Assembly: GCF_024703995.1 (NCBI RefSeq)
Contig: NZ_JAMXQV010000018.1
Span: 1-64,000 of the forward strand
Direction: 5' to 3'
From: Amycolatopsis iheyensis
GTDB taxonomy: Bacteria > Actinomycetota > Actinomycetes > Mycobacteriales > Pseudonocardiaceae
DNA: 64,000 nt
In this document: positions 43,352 through 51,605 of the stretch, one piece after another
Position numbering within the stretch: the first letter of the stretch is position 1
Layout of the letters: every line of letters begins with the position of its first letter
Notes under the pieces: generated by a model
Database searches by the model: none
The model's input: the letters and a program-made list of their open reading frames with translations, nothing else
Told to the model about the DNA's origin: nothing
Translations under genes and position numbers: made by a program

Positions 43352-44606
43352 GCGGGATGACGGCGAGGGCGGCGGCCACGGTGAGCCCGGCGGCAACGCC
43401 GAGCACCGCGGTCGCCGTCACGCCGCCCAGGTAGAGACCGCCGAGCAGCGCGACGCCGAGCGTGCCGCCCAGCTGCTGGACCGCGTTGAGCAAGCCGGCC
43501 GCCGACCCGGTTTCGTGCGGGCGCACCCGGTGCAGGGCCGCGGTGAAGAACGGCACCGTGAACGTCCCCATGCCGAGCCCGCACAACGCCAGTGCCGGCC
43601 CGTCGGCCCCGGCGAGGATCCCGGCCACCAGCAGCGCCAGCCCGGCGAACATCACGCGCGGGCCGAACTTCGGCACCAGCTTCGCCCCGGCGAACCACGA
43701 CGACACCGCGAGCCCGGCCGAAAGCGGCAGCAGCGTCAGGGCCGCGGTGCGGACGTCGGCGCCCTCGCCGAGCTGCAGCCGCAGCGGGACCAGCAGCATC
43801 AGCCCGGTCATCACCGCGAAGAACAGCAGCGACCCGGCGAGCGCGGCCGGGAACCCGCGGTTGGTGAACAGGCTCGGCTCGACCAGTGGCGCGGCCGTCC
43901 GGCGCTGCTGCACCCCGAACACCACCAGCACCACGGCGCCGGCCGGCAGAAGCGCCCAGTTCGTCCCCGCGATCAGCGGGTAGCCGAGCAGCCCGGTCCC
44001 GGCGACCACGAGCACCGTGCCGATGACGTCGAGCCGGGGGCGCGTCTCGGCGCGGTCTTCGCGGAGGAGCCGGGCGGCGAGCAGCACCGCGAGCCCGAGC
44101 GGAACGTTCACCAGGAACGCCGCCCGCCACGACAGCGCGTGGGTGAGCAGGCCGCCCAGCAGCGGGCCGGTGACCGCGGACAGGCCCATCACCGGGCCGA
44201 TGCTGCCGAGGGCCTTCGCCAGGTCGTCGCCGTCGAAGAGGGCGCGGATGAGGCCGATGGTCTGCGGGATGACCAACGCCGCCACGGCGCCCTGCACCGC
44301 GCGGGCCCCGATCAGCAGCCCGGCGGCCGGCGCGACCGCGCAGGCCAGCGAAGCCAGCACGAAGCCGGCGACGCCGATCTTGAAGGTCCGGGCGCGGCCG
44401 AAGATGTCGCCGAGCCGGCCGCCGGTGATCAGGAAGACCGCGAAGGGCAGGGTGTAGGCCGCGCTGAACCACGGGATGTCGGCGGCCGGGCCGGACAGGT
44501 CGGCGTGCACGGCCGGGCCGGCGACCTGCACGATCGTCGCGTCGAGGAGGTTCATCGCTTCGGCGGTGAGCAGGACGGCCAGTGCGGCCCGGCGGGTTCG
44601 GATCAT
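43329..44606 (-). CDS. Major facilitator drug/metabolite exporter
   Basis: 425 residues, ATG 44606. Seen: MNLLDATIVQVAGPAVHADL in helix 1 (DHA2-like LDxTIV), motif A-like GGRLGDIFGRARTFKIGV, motif C region GPVMGLSAVTGPLLGGLL, and WRAAFLVNVPLGLAVLLAAR. About 12-13 helices, so shorter than the typical 14-helix DHA2 exporter. It is divergent from the AsnC-type regulator at 44688, which may control it. Convergent overlap with the YbjN-like gene. Confidence 0.8.
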   Translation of the reverse strand: MIRTRRAALAVLLTAEAMNLLDATIVQVAGPAVHADLSGPAADIPWFSAAYTLPFAVFLITGGRLGDIFGRARTFKIGVAGFVLASLACAVAPAAGLLIGARAVQGAVAALVIPQTIGLIRALFDGDDLAKALGSIGPVMGLSAVTGPLLGGLLTHALSWRAAFLVNVPLGLAVLLAARLLREDRAETRPRLDVIGTVLVVAGTGLLGYPLIAGTNWALLPAGAVVLVVFGVQQRRTAAPLVEPSLFTNRGFPAALAGSLLFFAVMTGLMLLVPLRLQLGEGADVRTAALTLLPLSAGLAVSSWFAGAKLVPKFGPRVMFAGLALLVAGILAGADGPALALCGLGMGTFTVPFFTAALHRVRPHETGSAAGLLNAVQQLGGTLGVALLGGLYLGGVTATAVLGVAAGLTVAAALAVIPLSSRLGR

Positions 44607-44687
44607 GGCCGGACCTTGACTTTCCCGCGGCCGTGACTTCCACTTTTCCGGGGTTGTTCGCTGATTTCTTCCACTGGGGCGGCTGTT

Positions 44688-45635
44688 GTGGCGATTCTTG
44701 ACGACGTCGACCGCGCGTTGATCCACGCGCTGCACCTCGACGGTCGGGCGCCGTTCACGAAGATCGGCGAGGTCCTCGGCGTCTCGACGCAGACGATCGC
44801 GCGGCGCTACCGGCGGCTTCGCGCCGAGGCCTCGCTGCGCGTGGTCGGGCTGCCGGACCCGCAGCGCGCGGGCCAGGCCGAGTGGATGGTCCGGCTCACG
44901 GCGACACCGCACACGGCGCAGGACCTCGCGCACGCGCTGGCGCGGCGCGCGGACACGGCGTGGATCAAGCTGATGTCCGGCGGCACGGAGATCTGCGTCA
45001 ACGTGCACACGCCGGCCGCGAGCGACCACGCGCTGCTGCTGCGGGACATCCCGCGCACGGCGAGCATCACGGCGGTGTCGGCGCACCAGCTGCTGCACCG
45101 CTACTTCGGCGGCCCGACGGCCTGGCTGGGCCGCGCCCGCTTCCTGGACGACGCGCAGATCGCGGCGCTGACACCGGCGTTCGCCGGTCCGGGCAAGCCG
45201 CTGACCGCCGACGACGCGGCGTTGCTGGCGGAGCTGGCCCGCGACGGCCGCGCGAGCCTGGCCGAGCTGGCCACGGCAACGGGCTGGTCCGCCTCGACGG
45301 TCGCGCGCCGGCTGGCCGACCTCCAGGCGGGCGGCACGGTGTTCTTCGACCTGGAGGTCGACACGAGACCCCTGGGCGCGACGACGCACGCGCTGCTGTG
45401 GATGGCGGTGGCCCCGGCCCACCTCGACGCGGTGGCCCGAGAGCTGGCCACGCACCCGGAGCTGGCCATCGTCGCGGCGACGACCGGGCCGGCGAACCTG
45501 GTCGCGCACGCACTGTGCGACGACGCGGCGGCTTTGCACCGGTACCTGACCCAGCGGTTGGGTGCGCTGGAGGCGATCCGGACCCTGGAGACCGCGCCGG
45601 TGCTGCGGACCATCAAGGCCGCCGCCTCACGCTGA
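44688..45635 (+). CDS. Lrp/AsnC-family regulator with two HTH-sensor units
   Basis: 315 residues, about twice the usual 150. First HTH: LDDVDRALIHALHLDGRAPF, TKIGEVLGVSTQTIARRYRR; then a sensor domain (MVRLTATPHTAQDLAHALAR). Second HTH at ~170-210: LTADDAALLAELARDGRASL, AELATATGWSASTVARRLAD; second sensor to the end. This fused double-AsnC form is known in actinomycetes. GTG 44688 has only a weak ribosome site. The 80-bp divergent gap with the exporter suggests local control by an amino acid-like ligand. Confidence 0.8.
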   Translation: MAILDDVDRALIHALHLDGRAPFTKIGEVLGVSTQTIARRYRRLRAEASLRVVGLPDPQRAGQAEWMVRLTATPHTAQDLAHALARRADTAWIKLMSGGTEICVNVHTPAASDHALLLRDIPRTASITAVSAHQLLHRYFGGPTAWLGRARFLDDAQIAALTPAFAGPGKPLTADDAALLAELARDGRASLAELATATGWSASTVARRLADLQAGGTVFFDLEVDTRPLGATTHALLWMAVAPAHLDAVARELATHPELAIVAATTGPANLVAHALCDDAAALHRYLTQRLGALEAIRTLETAPVLRTIKAAASR

Positions 45636-45830
45636 GCCGGGCCGGTTGGGGTGCCGGGCTGGCCTGCGCTGCCGCACGCTGAACCGGCGGCGGGCTGGGC
45701 CGCCGGGGCCGCGGGCTGCGCCAACCCGGGCACGCCGAGCCGCCTCACGCGGAGCCCGGGTGGCTCGCGCCGGCGGGCTGCGCCATCCAGGCCGCGCCAC
45801 CGCAATCCACCCCATCACGCGCCGCACCAC

Positions 45831-45906
45831 CCCAAGCCGCTCAACCGCACGCCCCGCCACCACACGCCCCGCCATCCCAAGCCGCCCAACCGCACGCCCC
45901 GCCACC
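45831..45906. repeat. Short direct repeat in a C-rich gap
   Basis: CCCAAGCCGC(T/C)CAACCGCACGC... (31 bp) occurs at 45831-45861 and 45876-45906 with one mismatch. The whole gap 45636-45931 (about 300 bp) is C-rich low-complexity DNA with no supported gene. Confidence 0.55.
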
Positions 45907-45931
45907 GCGTAGTTCGCCGAGCCAACCCGGG

Positions 45932-46573
45932 TCAGGCGGGTTTGCGGGCCAGCACCCTCCCCTGCGGCACCCGCGCGGCCGGATCGCGCAGCACCTTCGT
46001 CAGCACCTCGAACCCCGCGTCGCGCACCAACTCGCCCACCCGATCCAGTGGCAGCCAGTAGATGTCCAGCGAAAAGCCCTCGTGGCCGTAACCGTCGGTC
46101 CGGTGGTGGCGCCGGTCGCCTTCGTGGAAGCCCAGCTGCAGGTGGCCGCCCGGGCGGAGCACCCGGAACAGCTCTTCGCAGACCCGCGGCAGGCGCTCGG
46201 GCGGGGTGTGGATGATCGAGTACCAGGCCACCGCGCCGGCGAGGCCGCCGTCCGGGAAGTCCAGCTCCAGCAGCGATCCCAGGGAAAACCGCAGGCCGGG
46301 GTGATCGCGGCGGGCAATGGCCAGCATCTCCGGGGACAGGTCGACGCCCGAGATGTCGAGGCCCGCTTCGGCGAGGTAGGTCGTCACCCGGCCGGTGCCG
46401 CAGCCGAGGTCGGCCACCGGGCCGCCGCCGTCCGCCTGGACGAGGTCCGCGAACGTCGTCAGCAGCGCGCGGTCGTGGAGGTCTTCGACGATTGGTGGCG
46501 CGAACGCGTCGTAGCTCCCGGCAACGATGTCGTAGGTTTCGCGAGTCGGGTTCAGGAACAGGTCGTCGGTCAC
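45932..46573 (-). CDS. Class I SAM-dependent methyltransferase
   Basis: 213 residues, GTG 46573. Seen: TRETYDIVAGSYDAFAPPIV at the N-terminus (UbiE/Methyltransf_11 style), motif I VADLGCGTGRVTTYLAEAGL, acidic loop GVDLSPEMLAIARRD, and motif after LRPGGHLQLGFHEGD. Small-molecule methylation; substrate unknown. It could be co-transcribed with nothing visible: the gene upstream on the same strand is the small zinc-finger gene, 45 bp away. Confidence 0.8.
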   Translation of the reverse strand: MTDDLFLNPTRETYDIVAGSYDAFAPPIVEDLHDRALLTTFADLVQADGGGPVADLGCGTGRVTTYLAEAGLDISGVDLSPEMLAIARRDHPGLRFSLGSLLELDFPDGGLAGAVAWYSIIHTPPERLPRVCEELFRVLRPGGHLQLGFHEGDRRHHRTDGYGHEGFSLDIYWLPLDRVGELVRDAGFEVLTKVLRDPAARVPQGRVLARKPA

Positions 46574-46618
46574 CGCGCGGACGCTAGCGGCAGGCACCGA
46601 CAGTTTCCGCGAAGCGTC

Positions 46619-46795
46619 CTAAGTGGACTCCGCTTTCCCGAGGTGGTCGAGCATCGTGCGGACGGCCTCGAACTCGCGGACCTCCTGGCGGCAGTCCGGG
46701 CACGCGGCGAGGTGCCGCTCCACCCGGGCCGCCTCCGCGGCTTCGAGCAACCCCAGGCTGTAGGCCCCGAGGTCGGTCCGGTCGTACCGGCCCAT
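46619..46795 (-). CDS. Small anti-sigma-like zinc-finger protein (zf-HC2)
   Basis: 58 residues, ATG 46795. Contains H-x3-C-x2-C (RHLAACPDCRQEV) preceded by LGAYSLGLLEAAEAARVE, the anti-sigma zinc-binding (ZAS) signature. Known ZAS proteins bind an ECF sigma factor, usually encoded next to them. No sigma gene is adjacent, and the membrane or sensor half is missing. It could be a free-standing ZAS domain acting in trans, or a remnant. The stop is TAG at 46619-46621. Confidence 0.7.
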   Translation of the reverse strand: MGRYDRTDLGAYSLGLLEAAEAARVERHLAACPDCRQEVREFEAVRTMLDHLGKAEST

Positions 46796-47114
46796 CGATC
46801 GCGTCTCCGTTTCCGCGTCCCGCGAGGGCACGCCCGCACTACCGGACGTCTCCAGAGTCCTGGCCGGTACGCCGCACCGGCACCGTTCCCCCGTTTTCCA
46901 CCCGATCGGCCGACAACTACGGGAGGCGAACAGCCCATGTGAGTGACGCGGCGTCGTCACGGAACACGCCGGGCCGGACACGGAAAGTCTTCGTGCGACG
47001 AATTTCCCGGATTCGGCGTCATGGCTCCGAAGCGGGCTCGTCGGAACTGCGTCGGGCCCGGATTTTTCGGCCTCGACCAGGGCAACAGGCGATCCGAAAC
47101 GAGGAGAGCGAGCG
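46796..47114. other. Divergent intergenic region without a supported gene
   Basis: 319 bp between the zinc-finger gene (leftward) and the small helical gene (rightward). It should carry both promoters. I see no convincing hairpin, RNA gene or ORF. Confidence 0.4.
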
Positions 47115-47354
47115 ATGATCACACGGAGCCACGACGTCGTCGACGAGGTCGGGGTGTGGCTGGCCGGGGAGTTCGCGGGGCGGCTCCCGGCCGCGGAGAT
47201 CGACCACGTCGTCCGGGCGACGCGGATCGACCTCGAAAGCAGCATCGCGCCGGAGGAGCTCGGGGAGATGCTCCACCGGCTGAGCCGCGCCCGGCTGCAG
47301 CGGATCCTGCAGCTCACGCCGGCGACGAAGCTGCGGATCCCGCGCGCACGGTGA
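47115..47354 (+). CDS. Small three-helix-bundle protein (DUF3562-like)
   Basis: 79 residues, ATG 47115 with GAGGAGAG upstream. Entirely helical pattern: VVDEVGVWLAGEFAGRLPAA, EIDHVVRATRIDLESSI, EELGEMLHRLSRARLQRILQ. It resembles small 'three-helix bundle dimerisation' proteins of actinomycetes, whose function is not known. Monocistronic; the next 321 bp are non-coding. Confidence 0.5.
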   Translation: MITRSHDVVDEVGVWLAGEFAGRLPAAEIDHVVRATRIDLESSIAPEELGEMLHRLSRARLQRILQLTPATKLRIPRAR

Positions 47355-47551
47355 TCCACGGGCCCGCCGGGGCACCGCGCGCCGGAAGCGCCGCGCCCCG
47401 GCCGCCCCGCCGACGAACGGCACGTCGAACTCCTTCCCCGCCAACGAATCCACGGCCACCGACCGCCCGCACGCGTGAAGCCGCGGTCGCCGAACGGTTC
47501 ACCGCCGGAGACATTCGCGCAGTTCCCTTGCCCGGACCACCAGTTTTCTTG

Positions 47552-47567
47552 ACTGGACTAGACCAAT
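47552..47567. promoter_or_regulatory. DasR-like operator (dre) overlapping a promoter-like -35 of the chitinase gene
   Basis: ACTGGACTAGACCAAT matches the published dre consensus ACTGGTCTAGACCACT at 14 of 16 positions. It overlaps TTGACT (47549-47554), a good -35, about 110 bp before the chitinase start. DasR represses chitin-use genes until glucosamine phosphates bind. Rest of the gap 47355-47675: no gene seen. Confidence 0.6.
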
Positions 47568-47675
47568 CTGTTCTAGTGACCCCTGTCACCCTCGTCTCGG
47601 CCGGATGAGCACACCCCCTCCGACACCGGGCGCCCCGCGTCCGGACTCTGTCGTGGCCGAAGGAGTGAGCCAGTC

Positions 47676-48749
47676 TTGAGAAGACGTCTTGTCGCGGTCC
47701 TGTCCGCAGTCGCCGCCGTCGCCGGGCTCGTGCTCGGCGTGCCCGCCGCCACCGGCCAGGCGCCGCAGGCGGCCGCCGCCGCGTGCAGCGCCCCCAACTG
47801 GGTCGCCGGCCAGTGGTACGACGTCGGTGCGGTCGTCAAGTACACCAACGGCGGCTACTACCGCGCCAAGAACGCCAACCCGGGCTACGACCCGATCATC
47901 AGCACCTGGTACTGGGAGCCCTACAGCTGTGACGGCGGGGGCGGCGGCACCACCTGCACCGCGCCCAACTGGGTCGCCGGCCAGTGGTACGACGTGGGCG
48001 CGGTCGTCAAGTACACCAACGGCGGCTACTACCGCGCCAAGAACGCCAACCCGGGCTACGACCCGATCATCAGCACCTGGTACTGGGAGCCCTACGACTG
48101 CGGCGGCGGCACGAACCCCGGCAACCCGGGCGCGTTCGTGATCAGCGAAGCCCAGTTCAACCAGATCTTCCCCGGCCGCAACAGCTTCTACACCTACAGC
48201 GGCCTGACCGCGGCGCTCTCGGCCTATCCCGGCTTCGCCAACACCGGCAGCGACACCGTGAAGAAGCAGGAAGCCGCCGCGTTCCTGGCGAACGTCAACC
48301 ACGAGACCGGCGGGCTCGTCTACATCGTCGAGCAGAACACCGCCAACTACCCGCACTACTGCGACTACGGCCAGCCCTACGGCTGCCCGGCCGGCCAGGC
48401 CGCCTACTACGGCCGCGGCCCGATCCAGCTGAGCTGGAACTTCAACTACAAGGCCGCGGGTGACGCGCTGGGCATCGACCTGCTCGGCAACCCCTGGCAG
48501 GTCGAGCAGAACGCGGCCGTCGCGTGGAAGACCGGCCTCTGGTACTGGAACACCCAGAGCGGGCCGGGCACGATGACCCCGCACAACGCCATGGTGAACA
48601 GCCGCGGCTTCGGCGAGACCATCCGCAGCATCAACGGCTCGATCGAGTGCAACGGCGGCAACCCCGCCCAGGTGCAGAGCCGCGTCGACAAGTACCGCCA
48701 GATCACGTCGATCCTCGGCGTCGACCCAGGTGCGAACCTGTACTGCTGA
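47676..48749 (+). CDS. Secreted GH19 chitinase with two CBM5/12 chitin-binding modules
   Basis: 357 residues from a TTG start, supported by AAGGAG about ten bases upstream. Signal peptide to about AAAAC. Two near-identical CBM5/12 modules (PNWVAGQWYDVGAVVKYTNG ... PIISTWYWEPY), Gly linkers, then the GH19 domain: FLANVNHETGGLVYIVEQNT holds the catalytic Glu region, AAYYGRGPIQLSWNFNY is the family signature, and SIECNGG near the end. It cleaves chitin by inversion outside the cell. Control by DasR is likely (dre site upstream). It ends in a hairpin. Confidence 0.93.
   Translation: MRRRLVAVLSAVAAVAGLVLGVPAATGQAPQAAAAACSAPNWVAGQWYDVGAVVKYTNGGYYRAKNANPGYDPIISTWYWEPYSCDGGGGGTTCTAPNWVAGQWYDVGAVVKYTNGGYYRAKNANPGYDPIISTWYWEPYDCGGGTNPGNPGAFVISEAQFNQIFPGRNSFYTYSGLTAALSAYPGFANTGSDTVKKQEAAAFLANVNHETGGLVYIVEQNTANYPHYCDYGQPYGCPAGQAAYYGRGPIQLSWNFNYKAAGDALGIDLLGNPWQVEQNAAVAWKTGLWYWNTQSGPGTMTPHNAMVNSRGFGETIRSINGSIECNGGNPAQVQSRVDKYRQITSILGVDPGANLYC
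47793..48095. repeat. Duplicated CBM5/12 coding segment (2 x 132 bp)
   Basis: 47793-47924 and 47964-48095 differ at only two positions, both in GACGT(C/G)GG(T/C)GCG; one changes no residue and the other is at a third base too. The offset is 171 bp (57 codons). It is a very recent duplication or one kept identical by gene conversion. Confidence 0.9.
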
Positions 48750-48763
48750 GTTCTTGACGCGGA

Positions 48764-48794
48764 CGGGGGTGCGCCGGATCGCGGCGCACCCCCG
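48764..48794. terminator. Two-way hairpin terminator
   Basis: Arms CGGGGGTGCGCC/GGCGCACCCCCG around GGATCGC, between convergent genes ending at 48749 and 48804. Confidence 0.8.
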
Positions 48795-48803
48795 CCCGCT
48801 TGC

Positions 48804-49550
48804 TCAGCCGGCGAGCCGCTCGCCGATCAGCCGCGTCACCGCCGCGGCGTGTTCGTTGAGGTAGAAGTGCCCACCCGGGTACGTCTTCAGCTCGAACCCG
48901 CCGGACGTGTGCGCCGCCCACTGCCGCGCCTCCGCCTCGGTCACCTTCGGGTCGTGGTCGCCGATCAGCGCGACGACCGGGCAGCTGACATCGGCGCCGG
49001 GGCGGTAGTGGTAGAGCTCCGCGGCCTTGTAGTCGCTGCGCAGCGCCGGCAGCACCATGCGGACGAGCTCGTCGTTCTCGAGCACCTGCGCGTCGGTGCC
49101 GCTCAGCCGCTTGACCTCGGCGAGCAGGCCTTCGTCGTCCTTCTCGTGCGTCCGCTCGTCGCGGGCCGCGGTCGGCGCGCGGCGGCCGGAGACGAACAGG
49201 CCCAGCAGCCGGGTGCCCCGCGGTTCGAGCCGCCGCGCGACCTCGAAGGCCAGGCTGGCGCCCATGCTGTGGCCGAAGAACGCCACCGGCCCGGCGGTTT
49301 CCGCGGCGAGCACCTCCGCGAGCCCGTCGGCCAGCACGAACAGGTCGTCCACCAGCGGCTCGGTGTGCCGGTCCTGCCGGCCCGGGTACTGCACGGCCAG
49401 CACCTCGACCGCGGGTGACAGCGCCGCCGAAACCGGGTGGAAGTAGCTCGCCGATCCGCCCGCGTGCGGGAAGCACACGAGCCGGGCCGTGGCCGACGGC
49501 GCCGGGTGGAACCGCCGGATCCACGCCGCGGCCTCGAGCGAAAGAGTCAT
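48804..49550 (-). CDS. Type II thioesterase (alpha/beta hydrolase)
   Basis: 248 residues, ATG 49550. Seen: LVCFPHAGGSASYFHPVSAA (oxyanion region), VQYPGRQDR, nucleophile GHSMGASLAFEVAR, acid VALIGDHDPKV, and the His in TYPGGHFYLNEH. Known role: removal of wrong or stalled acyl groups from carrier proteins of polyketide or non-ribosomal peptide synthases. No PKS or NRPS gene lies in the window, so it is an orphan serving a cluster elsewhere, or a siderophore/lipid carrier system. Confidence 0.85.
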   Translation of the reverse strand: MTLSLEAAAWIRRFHPAPSATARLVCFPHAGGSASYFHPVSAALSPAVEVLAVQYPGRQDRHTEPLVDDLFVLADGLAEVLAAETAGPVAFFGHSMGASLAFEVARRLEPRGTRLLGLFVSGRRAPTAARDERTHEKDDEGLLAEVKRLSGTDAQVLENDELVRMVLPALRSDYKAAELYHYRPGADVSCPVVALIGDHDPKVTEAEARQWAAHTSGGFELKTYPGGHFYLNEHAAAVTRLIGERLAG

Positions 49551-49598
49551 GCTCCCGAATCTGGCAGGCCGCCGCGGCCGCGTCGACCCCTAAAAGTC

Positions 49599-49632
49599 GG
49601 GGCGGGTCCGGGGTGCAGACCGGACCCGCCCC
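49599..49632 (-). terminator. Hairpin terminator after the dioxygenase gene
   Basis: Perfect 13-bp arms GGGGCGGGTCCGG/CCGGACCCGCCCC, loop of 8; 20 bases past the leftward stop at 49653. Confidence 0.8.
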
Positions 49633-49652
49633 TTTCCTCCCTCCGGCGGCGG

Positions 49653-50492
49653 CTACTCCGCCCGCCACAGCGCGGGGACGGCCGGGGGTTCCCAGCCCGG
49701 CTGGGCGGTGTGCCCCTGCAGGCACACGTAGCCCCGGCCGTCGTAGGTCACCCGGGCACCGGCCGCGTAACTGGTGCCCACCGCCCACGAGGTGCCGCCG
49801 GGAGGCTGGGACGTCGTCGGGCCACCGGTCGTCGTGGTGGACGTCGGCGGGGTGGACGTCGGGGTCTGCGGGACGTTCAGCACGAAGTCGAAGGCGGCTT
49901 CCTTCGCCGAGCCGTTGTCCCGCACGGTCATCAGCAGCCGCGCGTCGAAGATCGTGTCGGTGTTGTTGCGCGGCTCGTTCGGGAAGTAGAGCTGCGTGGT
50001 CAGGATCGGCCGGCCGGGCGCCTGCACCTTGACGTGGATGTGCCGCGTGCGGCCCGGGTAGAGGCCCGGCACGATCGTGGACAGCGTGAACGCGCCCTGG
50101 GCGTTGGTGTACTGGTGGCCGCGGAAGGTGTAGCCGGTGTTGTCGTAGGCGCCGTTGACGTCGGCCTGCCAGAAGTCCAGCAGCGCGCGGTTCACCGGCA
50201 GGCAGGCGCGCCCGAAGACGTAGCCGGTCACGGTCAGCCGGGTGCCCTGGGTGCCGGGGGTGACGAGGTTGGTGCGCTCGGGTGAGTTCGGCTTGAAGTA
50301 GGGCCCCTCGGTCTGCTCGATCGTCGGCTCGTCGCCGTCGTGGCACGCCGGGGTCAGCTCCGGGACCTGGCCTTCGGCAACGCTCGTGCGGGCCAGCGCC
50401 GGGCCACCGAACAACGCGACCGGCGCGGCGACGCCCGCCGCGAGCGCGGCCTTCAGCACCGTCTTGCGGCTGAGCTTGTTCTCTTCGTCCAT
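49653..50492 (-). CDS. Secreted intradiol ring-cleavage dioxygenase with C-terminal CBM5/12
   Basis: 279 residues, ATG 50492. A Tat-like N-terminus (SRKTVLKAALAAGVAAP) and cleavage near GGPALA. Dioxygenase core ~60-215: FKPNSPERTNLV, LLDFWQADVNGAYDNTGYTF (Fe-ligand Tyr region), GHQYTN, and the His pair in GRTRHIHVKV. A Thr/Pro/Ser linker leads to a CBM5/12 (WAVGTSYAAGARVTYDGRGY ... WEPP). Known: the Streptomyces enzyme SACTE_2871 has this same fusion and cleaves catechols bound near polysaccharide and lignin. It probably opens aromatic rings on plant or insect material outside the cell. Confidence 0.88.
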   Translation of the reverse strand: MDEENKLSRKTVLKAALAAGVAAPVALFGGPALARTSVAEGQVPELTPACHDGDEPTIEQTEGPYFKPNSPERTNLVTPGTQGTRLTVTGYVFGRACLPVNRALLDFWQADVNGAYDNTGYTFRGHQYTNAQGAFTLSTIVPGLYPGRTRHIHVKVQAPGRPILTTQLYFPNEPRNNTDTIFDARLLMTVRDNGSAKEAAFDFVLNVPQTPTSTPPTSTTTTGGPTTSQPPGGTSWAVGTSYAAGARVTYDGRGYVCLQGHTAQPGWEPPAVPALWRAE

Positions 50493-50569
50493 GCCTGCTC
50501 CTCGTGGGGGCGTCGGGAATCCCCTCGAACGTAGGCAGCGCGGCGAGCACGGGCGATGGACTGGACCGG

Positions 50570-51451
50570 TCAGTCGTGGTGCTTCTCCCCGGCGCGCCGG
50601 AAGTCGCCGGGGCTCAGCCCGGTCTCGCGGCGGAAGAACCGGCAGAAGTAGGCCGGGTCGGCGAACCCGACGCGGCTGGCCACCTGCCGCACGGTGAGGT
50701 CCGTGCGGAGCAGGAACCGCTGGGCCTCGCGGGTCCTCGCCTCGCGCAGCAGCTGCGCGGCGGTGCGCCCGGTCGCCGCCTTGACGGCCTCGGTGAGGTG
50801 ACCGGGGGTGACGCCGAGCCGGCCGGCGTGCGCGGTCACCGACCACAGCCCGAGGTCCGGGCGGGCGGTGAGCCGGGCGAACTCCGCCGCCACGGCCCCG
50901 GCGGGTGCGGGCGGCGGCGTGCCCAGCAGCCGGCCGGCCCGCACGACCAGGACGTGCACCAGCGCCCGCAGCACCGACTCGTCGCCGTGCCGGCGCTCCT
51001 CGACGAGGTCCGCGATCAGCCGCGTGACGTCGGCGTCGGCGCGGTCGTCCAGCGTCAGCCACGGCCCTTCGCTCAGCCGGTGCAGCAGCTCGCGGTCGGC
51101 CGGGTGGTCGAGGAGGAAGTCGTCGGTGAACACGACGACGTGCCCGCTCAGGCCCCGGACGCCGGCCCACTGGTGCACCTGCCCGGGGACGATGACGCCC
51201 AGGTGCGGCGGGCGCAGCGGCCACCGGGCGGTGTCGACGACGTGCGTGCCGGTGCCGCCGGTGACGTGCACGAGCTCGTGGAAGGTGTGCCGGTGCGGGA
51301 ACTCCGCGCGGGAGAGCGGCCCGATGTCGTCGAACGTGCCGGCGGCGAACGGCGGCGCGTGCGGGGTCGGCACCTCCAGCCGGTGCATCGGCAGCTCCCC
51401 CGGCCGCCGCCGTTCGCAGGGCGTCCCGGGCGGAACGGTCGTACCGCGCAT
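50570..51451 (-). CDS. AraC-family regulator
   Basis: 293 residues, ATG 51451 (ATG 51388 possible). N-terminal cupin sensor (FPHRHTFHELVHVTGGTGTH ... GVIVPGQVHQWAGV) and C-terminal double HTH: LGVTPGHLTEAVKAATGRTA and VRQVASRVGFADPAYFCRFF, RRETGLSPGDFR. It lies 77 bp upstream of the CBM-dioxygenase gene in the same direction and is the obvious candidate for its control, perhaps answering to a sugar or aromatic inducer. A DasR-like site lies 27 bp before its start. Confidence 0.85.
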   Translation of the reverse strand: MRGTTVPPGTPCERRRPGELPMHRLEVPTPHAPPFAAGTFDDIGPLSRAEFPHRHTFHELVHVTGGTGTHVVDTARWPLRPPHLGVIVPGQVHQWAGVRGLSGHVVVFTDDFLLDHPADRELLHRLSEGPWLTLDDRADADVTRLIADLVEERRHGDESVLRALVHVLVVRAGRLLGTPPPAPAGAVAAEFARLTARPDLGLWSVTAHAGRLGVTPGHLTEAVKAATGRTAAQLLREARTREAQRFLLRTDLTVRQVASRVGFADPAYFCRFFRRETGLSPGDFRRAGEKHHD

Positions 51452-51477
51452 GGCCTCGTCCCTTCGCCGTCCGGCGG

Positions 51478-51493
51478 AAAAGTCTAGACCAAT
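51478..51493. promoter_or_regulatory. Second DasR-like operator, upstream of the AraC gene
   Basis: AAAAGTCTAGACCAAT agrees with the dre consensus at 12 of 16 positions, including the full GTCTAGACCA core. It lies 27 bp upstream of the AraC start. Confidence 0.5.
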
Positions 51494-51556
51494 TCGCGGG
51501 CGATTCGCCCTCTTTGCCCCGATGATCGCACGACGATAGTAGGGTCCGCGCACAGA

Positions 51557-51593
51557 AAAACGGGGCCGGTCCACTGTGGACCGGCCCCGTTTT
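51557..51593 (-). terminator. Strong hairpin terminator after the LAXTG thioester protein gene
   Basis: Arms of 17 bp (AAAACGGGGCCGGTCCA) with loop CTG and a T-run on both sides, 13 bases past the stop at 51606. It may also stop transcripts from the left. Confidence 0.85.
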
Positions 51594-51605
51594 CGGGGGT
51601 TCAGC

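Noticed and set aside
46796-47114. Small ECF sigma gene next to the anti-sigma-like zinc finger
   Set aside because: No open frame with sigma region 2 or 4 patterns on either strand in the flanks.
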